From JBDLSO01 sp039799445 (lineage in GTDB: Bacteria; Patescibacteriota; Minisyncoccia; Phycocordibacterales; UBA5272): a stretch of 8,945 nucleotides of DNA. Shown piece by piece: positions 5,324 to 8,945 of the stretch. Below the pieces are notes generated by a model, which was not told the DNA's origin, searched no databases, and worked only from the letters and a program-made list of their open reading frames with translations. The DNA lies in assembly GCA_039799445.1 (NCBI GenBank), contig JBDLSO010000023.1:1-8945 (forward strand). The letters are read 5' to 3'. Each line of letters opens with the position of its first letter. Position 1 is the first letter of the stretch. A program made the position numbers and the translations under genes.

Positions 5324-6154
5324 ATGATTATTGGATTTTTAGGAAAAGGAGGTAGTGGTAAATCGACTTTGTCGAGTAATTTTGTCGCGTATTTACGCGA
5401 AAAAAATAAAGCAGTTCTTGCTATTGATGCAGACCACAACATGGATCTTTCTTACAATCTGGGTGCGCCAGAGAATATGAACTATATTGGGCAAGGACTC
5501 TCTGATGTCTATGCACATATTGGGGTACAAAGTGGCAAAGAAGCGTTTGCAAATACCATTCCTGAGACATTCTTTACCTTATCACCACTTGATCCAGTGA
5601 CCGAGAAATATTCAGTACAACTCTCAAATGGTGCGAGGTTGATGAGCACTGGACCCCATACTGAAAATATCCTGTACGATGTCAGTTGTAGTCATATACT
5701 AACTACCCCACTCAAAACATATTTACCACTACTAAAACTAGAGGTTAATCAATATGTCGTAATAGATGAAAAAGCTGGGACAGACGGCGTAGGTACTGGT
5801 GTCACTACTGGATTTGATATGGCCGTCGTTGTTGCAGAACCAACACTACATGGCATCAAGGCTGCAAAACAAATAGTCTCTTTGCTCGAATTCTATAAAA
5901 CACCCTATGTATTTGCTCTCAACAAAGTACAATCACAAGAGGACGAAGATTTGTTTGTAGATATGATGAGTAATTTCCCAGATATGAAATTTGTCTTTGA
6001 TAAGTCGCTCTCAAGACCTGGTGAAAGCCTACCTAAAAGTATTGCTGATGAGTTTGATAAGCTATATGAAAAAGTGCACAGCATAACTAACACAAGAATA
6101 GAAAGAACCAAAGAAAAGTTTACTCGCAATACGGAATACAAAGAGAATAGATAG
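5324..6154 (+). CDS. CooC/MinD-like P-loop ATPase (SIMIBI class)
   Basis: This 276-aa cytoplasmic ATPase has the deviant Walker A GKGGSGKST at residues 7-15, whose signature Lys8 marks the MinD/ArsA/CooC/Soj group of dimerising ATPases. AIDADHNMDLSYNLG (33-47) is the switch I region in CooC style (AIDADxNxNL), and VVIDEKAGTDGVGTG (145-159) corresponds to the CooC block VDxEAGxEHxGRGT. CooC inserts nickel into CO dehydrogenase and binds metal through a CxC pair at the dimer interface. Here that region reads VSCSHI with only Cys122, then Ser and His124, so classic nickel chemistry is doubtful. The tail (about 250-276) is charged and probably disordered. No CO dehydrogenase or hydrogenase gene is nearby. 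It lies 60 nt after the ncRNA terminator with its own promoter. Superfamily is certain, CooC-like likely, substrate unknown. Confidence 0.88.
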   Translation: MIIGFLGKGGSGKSTLSSNFVAYLREKNKAVLAIDADHNMDLSYNLGAPENMNYIGQGLSDVYAHIGVQSGKEAFANTIPETFFTLSPLDPVTEKYSVQLSNGARLMSTGPHTENILYDVSCSHILTTPLKTYLPLLKLEVNQYVVIDEKAGTDGVGTGVTTGFDMAVVVAEPTLHGIKAAKQIVSLLEFYKTPYVFALNKVQSQEDEDLFVDMMSNFPDMKFVFDKSLSRPGESLPKSIADEFDKLYEKVHSITNTRIERTKEKFTRNTEYKENR

Positions 6155-6204
6155 TGAGTGACGGGTGTCACCGATTGAGATTGTGTATTACACGATACTA
6201 GTCG

Positions 6205-6220
6205 GTGGCAATGTTGCCAC
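6205..6220 (+). other. Hairpin upstream of the 202-aa hypothetical gene
   Basis: GTGGCAA and TTGCCAC (7 bp, perfect) enclose a 2-nt tip. The element lies between the ATPase stop and the Shine-Dalgarno of the next gene. No U-run follows, so it is not a standard terminator. It may be a leader or processing element. Confidence 0.5.
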
Positions 6221-6246
6221 ATGCTCTTTACAAGGAGACAAACACG

Positions 6247-6855
6247 ATGTCTTTCGGAAAAAACTCAACTCTGTACACCCCTCTCACAGCAGCAATGCTG
6301 CCTGAGCTACGTGCTGCATTTCCAAAAGCGACGGCACTTGACATCGTCGACCAATTTTCCCAAATCATGACAGACCACTGCGTCTGTGAGCTTTTGCTTG
6401 CTGTGACCAATCTCAGGATGATTGAAAATCATTTGGAAGGACGCAGTGCATATTTACCCCTCTCAGCCATCAAAAGAAACAAGCGAGGGAAAATGCAGAC
6501 CAGCGATATGGTTTTGATTCATGATGTATTCGTGGAGCAATTCATGGCTGGTCGCAGCAGAGATAGATTATTTGATCTATTATCATTTCACGGGCTTGCC
6601 CTCGTCACTATGCATTCATGTGGCGGCGATGTAATACCGTTTGATCTCTCTGATTCTTGGTATGACGAGCATGCAGATGAGCAACTGCTTCGTACTACTC
6701 TCGATTGGAGCGGTACATCTTCAAAAGGTGTTACTGAGCAGATGCTATTCAGTACCTGTGTTATTTCACAGGAAGAGTACCAAATCGTACGTGATATTGT
6801 AAGGATAGCATTTGCTATTCTTGAAAGTCAGCAAGAACTTTTACTGGTAGCATGA
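6247..6855 (+). CDS. Hypothetical soluble protein, 202 aa
   Basis: I do not recognise this protein. The start is fixed by AAGGAG at 6232-6237, 9 nt before ATG; an in-frame ATG at 6205 lies inside the hairpin and has no Shine-Dalgarno. There is no signal peptide or membrane segment. It appears mixed alpha-helical, with an N-terminal helix LPELRAAFPKATALDIVDQF, a basic stretch IKRNKRGKMQ around 75-84, and a hydrophobic C-terminal helix VRDIVRIAFAILESQQELL. Four cysteines (45, 47, 125, 171) and His44/His124 form HCVC and HSC motifs that could bind metal or form a redox pair, but this is speculation. It lies 92 nt after the ATPase, in the same direction. It may be co-transcribed or driven by a weak promoter near 6194. 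A strong terminator follows. Confidence 0.8.
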   Translation: MSFGKNSTLYTPLTAAMLPELRAAFPKATALDIVDQFSQIMTDHCVCELLLAVTNLRMIENHLEGRSAYLPLSAIKRNKRGKMQTSDMVLIHDVFVEQFMAGRSRDRLFDLLSFHGLALVTMHSCGGDVIPFDLSDSWYDEHADEQLLRTTLDWSGTSSKGVTEQMLFSTCVISQEEYQIVRDIVRIAFAILESQQELLLVA

Positions 6856-6907
6856 CAATAAGGGTATAAACACCCATCGTCATGTCACCATCTTATCTAA
6901 ACAAAAC

Positions 6908-6942
6908 AACTCCATGCAACAATTTGTTGCTTGGAGTTTTTT
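6908..6942 (+). terminator. Strong terminator, probably bidirectional
   Basis: AACTCCA (6908-6914) pairs with TGGAGTT (6932-6938), and inside it GCAACAA (6916-6922) pairs with TTGTTGC (6924-6930). The only interruption is one T-T mismatch. Six T residues follow on the + strand (6937-6942). On the minus strand the stem is followed by GTTTTGTTT, so it may also end the convergent ftsI transcript, whose stop codon is 11 nt away. Confidence 0.9.
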
Positions 6943-6952
6943 ATTGTGTACA

Positions 6953-8701
6953 TTATTCTATTACTGTTCCTGTTGCAGCTTCCCTATCTGGTGCTACTTC
7001 ATAATAGTTAAGTAAGAACTTTGTTATATTGAACAATGGTTCAGATAATGTATCAGAAGCATACTGTGCACCGCGCGGGTTGGTATGATATACAAAAACT
7101 ATGAATCTTGGTTTGTATGCTGGAAAATAGCCAAAGATAGAGTGTAAATATCTATCTTCGTAATACTTTCCATTTGGCGCTACCATCTGGGCAGTACCAG
7201 TCTTGGCTGCGACACTATACTCTGGTATTTTGTATTTGCCACCTTTAAGTGCTTTGTCTACAACAGTAACAAGCATCTGTGTGATATCTTGACTTGTCTG
7301 TTCTTTGAGAACTTGCTTTGGTTCGTTTTGTACTATACGTTTTGAAAAGCCAGCCTTGTACTGTATTTTGTCTACTACATACGGTGTTACGAGCTTGCCA
7401 CCATTTCCGAGTGTTGCAAGTGCGCGAATTGTCTGTATTGGACTGATTGCCATACCTTGCCCAAACGCAGTAGTTAGATAATCCACTTCTACCTTTGGAT
7501 CTTTCAAATTGTTTACGAGTGAAGTTGCTTCATTGGGTAAGTCTATACCGGTTGCATCGCCTAACCCGTATTCGAGCATATACTTTCTATACGCATCTCC
7601 ACCTATTTTGCGAGCAACAAATACTGTCCCGACATTGAGTGATTGACTCAATATCTCTTGTACCGATACATACCCTCTCGCTTTATGATCATAATTGCGT
7701 ACATGAAATCCATTGATCAATAGATCACCAGTATCTGTATAATGTGTATCTTGTGTGATTGCTCCACTGTCGATACCTGCTGCAACAGTGAGTGGTTTAA
7801 TGATTGACCCCATTTCATACACATTTTCAACGAGTGGGTTGCCAAGGTTTTTTACCTCAGCATTTTTCATATCATTGGGATCAAATCCAGGTGTTGAACC
7901 CATAGCAACAATCTTCCCAGTGTGTGGTTCCATCACTATGATACCTACTGTCTCGCTATTCCATTTGTTTTGTATAGCACGAAGCTCATCTTCGACAAAG
8001 AGTTGTACATTTGGTTCAATAGTCAGAAGTAGGTCACCCTCTCTCTCTTTTTCGTTCGTAAAAAGCGTTTGTCCAATATCAGAAAAAATCTCTGCAAAGA
8101 AGTTCACATGTACACCTTCGTCGCTACGACTGAGTACATCATTGTAATATCTCTCCAGGCCATATCTACCCAATAACTTTTCACCGCTAAATCCGACAAA
8201 ACCAATCACTTGCGAAGCGGCTGTTTTGTAGGGATATGAGCGATAATACTCCGGTACTAATTGTACTCCTTTGAGTTTGAGTTCTTCTACTTTCTTTTTT
8301 TCATCCATTGTCAGGCGTTTTGCAACTTCTTCATATGGATCATTTTTCTTTGCTACTTTTGTATCAAAAACAGCTTTATCAAGTAGTGGATACGCAGCGC
8401 TCAGCTGTGCATATGCGGCATCAGCATCAACTATATCACGAGGCGATATAGCGAGCGTATATGCGGTGAGGCGTGTTGCAGCGGAGAGCTCTTTGCCTGT
8501 TTTATCTTGGAAAAACACTGAACCTCTGTCATATGAGCCTTCTTTTGGTGCTTGATACTGTCCGCTGGCTATTTGTTTATATGTATCACTATGTAGTACT
8601 TGCAGATAAAATAAACGAATAAATATAAGAAAACATGCAAGAAATACTCCTACTAGCAATATCCTTATTCGAAAAGTTGTCTTGTCAATCTCTTTATTCA
8701 T
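6953..8701 (-). CDS. ftsI: FtsI/PBP2-type division peptidoglycan transpeptidase
   Basis: This class B penicillin-binding protein cross-links septal peptidoglycan stem peptides outside the membrane. From the ATG at 8701 it is 582 aa, the usual size. It has a short cytoplasmic N-terminus, one membrane anchor (about 12-36), a PBP dimer/pedestal domain (about 55-215, with YDRGSVFF at 57-64) and a transpeptidase domain (about 250-565). Catalytic motifs are intact: SIIK with nucleophile Ser299, SLN at 354-356 and KTG at 500-502. No PASTA domains are present, favouring FtsI over SpoVD/PBP2x. The GTG at 8752 is rejected because the ATG at 8701 overlaps the upstream stop (ATGAATAA), implying translational coupling. 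It is the last gene of its unit, followed by a terminator. Elongation-type PBP2 is less likely given the neighbour. Confidence 0.95.
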   Translation of the reverse strand: MNKEIDKTTFRIRILLVGVFLACFLIFIRLFYLQVLHSDTYKQIASGQYQAPKEGSYDRGSVFFQDKTGKELSAATRLTAYTLAISPRDIVDADAAYAQLSAAYPLLDKAVFDTKVAKKNDPYEEVAKRLTMDEKKKVEELKLKGVQLVPEYYRSYPYKTAASQVIGFVGFSGEKLLGRYGLERYYNDVLSRSDEGVHVNFFAEIFSDIGQTLFTNEKEREGDLLLTIEPNVQLFVEDELRAIQNKWNSETVGIIVMEPHTGKIVAMGSTPGFDPNDMKNAEVKNLGNPLVENVYEMGSIIKPLTVAAGIDSGAITQDTHYTDTGDLLINGFHVRNYDHKARGYVSVQEILSQSLNVGTVFVARKIGGDAYRKYMLEYGLGDATGIDLPNEATSLVNNLKDPKVEVDYLTTAFGQGMAISPIQTIRALATLGNGGKLVTPYVVDKIQYKAGFSKRIVQNEPKQVLKEQTSQDITQMLVTVVDKALKGGKYKIPEYSVAAKTGTAQMVAPNGKYYEDRYLHSIFGYFPAYKPRFIVFVYHTNPRGAQYASDTLSEPLFNITKFLLNYYEVAPDREAATGTVIE

Positions 8702-8945
8702 TTGCAAGTGTAAGTGTTGGTACTGCTTGTCTTTTTGCAAACCCTTGCTCACCTGAATCTACATAACCTTCTGCATAGACTGTGGCGAGTGTGATACTGC
8801 TAATTCGTTTACTGTATTCTGTCTCTTTGTAGGTAAGCTCAGTTGACTCTGAACGAATTTTCTCTTCGAGTGATTTTCGATCTACTGTTGCAACTATGAT
8901 ACTGATTACCATATATAAATATAAAAACAATGAAATAGCAAATAG
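8694..8945 (-). CDS. FtsL-like small bitopic membrane protein, N-terminus beyond window
   Basis: The frame is open through the right edge, so the 83 visible residues are the C-terminal part. A hydrophobic helix (LFAISLFLYLYMVISIIVATV) is followed by a charged helical stretch (DRKSLEEKIRSESTELTYKETEYSKRI) that could form a coiled coil, then a polar tail. This is the topology of FtsL/DivIC, the partner of FtsI in the septal complex, and ftsL normally lies directly upstream of ftsI. The 8-nt overlap with the ftsI start supports one operon. FtsL proteins diverge strongly, so the name rests on topology and position. TTG or ATG codons at 8930 and 8912 would cut the membrane helix and are unlikely starts. 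Confidence 0.7.
   Translation of the reverse strand, partial: LFAISLFLYLYMVISIIVATVDRKSLEEKIRSESTELTYKETEYSKRISSITLATVYAEGYVDSGEQGFAKRQAVPTLTLANE

Noticed and set aside
6853..6855. UGA recoded as glycine, as in some Patescibacteria (Gracilibacteria/Absconditabacteria)
   Set aside because: Only one gene ends in TGA, and it would gain just two residues before a TAA. None of the conserved proteins has an internal TGA, which would be expected under that code.
8702..8752. Upstream GTG start adding 17 residues to FtsI
   Set aside because: It lies deep inside the FtsL-like gene, whereas the ATG at 8701 overlaps the stop codon in a normal coupling arrangement and gives a normal short cytoplasmic N-terminus.

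Overview
Organism. The window looks like an AT-rich bacterial chromosome, most likely from the Candidate Phyla Radiation (Patescibacteria). Pointers are the compact gene layout, a 28-residue repeat protein of a kind I associate with these genomes (from memory, not searched), short hypothetical membrane proteins, and several genes whose -10 box sits so close to ATG that the mRNA should be leaderless. All genes read cleanly with the standard bacterial code. No gene proves the taxon, so this is a moderate-confidence inference.

Layout, minus strand 1-4327. From the left edge: a truncated repeat protein (at least 213 aa), a four-helix phage-holin-like membrane protein, a BCP-type peroxiredoxin preceded by a co-transcribed membrane protein, a YibE/F-family membrane protein with a His-rich tail, a Fur-family regulator overlapping it, and a His-rich small membrane protein with its own terminator. 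The last three look like a metal-homeostasis module. A 37-bp near-perfect inverted repeat with a perfect 9-1-9 core (4401-4419) overlaps the promoter of the His-rich gene and is the best candidate operator for the Fur-family protein.

Non-coding region 4328-5323. This is the most unusual part. A strong + strand promoter (TTGACA, 17 nt, TGATAGACT) is followed by about 705 nt without a convincing long gene. That stretch is clearly richer in G+C than its flanks (about 45% against about 27% by hand count). It is packed with more than a dozen hairpins, several perfect, and ends in a Rho-independent terminator at about 5263. I read it as a large structured non-coding RNA of unrecognised class. Two tiny ORFs inside it carry strong Shine-Dalgarno sequences with identical 7-nt spacing.

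Plus strand 5324-6855. A CooC/MinD-like P-loop ATPase with its own leaderless-type promoter is followed by an unrecognised 202-aa soluble protein with a hairpin and a good Shine-Dalgarno. A strong terminator at 6908-6942 separates these from the convergent division genes.

Minus strand 6953-8945. An FtsI/PBP2-type transpeptidase overlaps by 8 nt the end of a small FtsL-like membrane protein that runs off the right edge. This looks like the tail of a division and cell-wall cluster.
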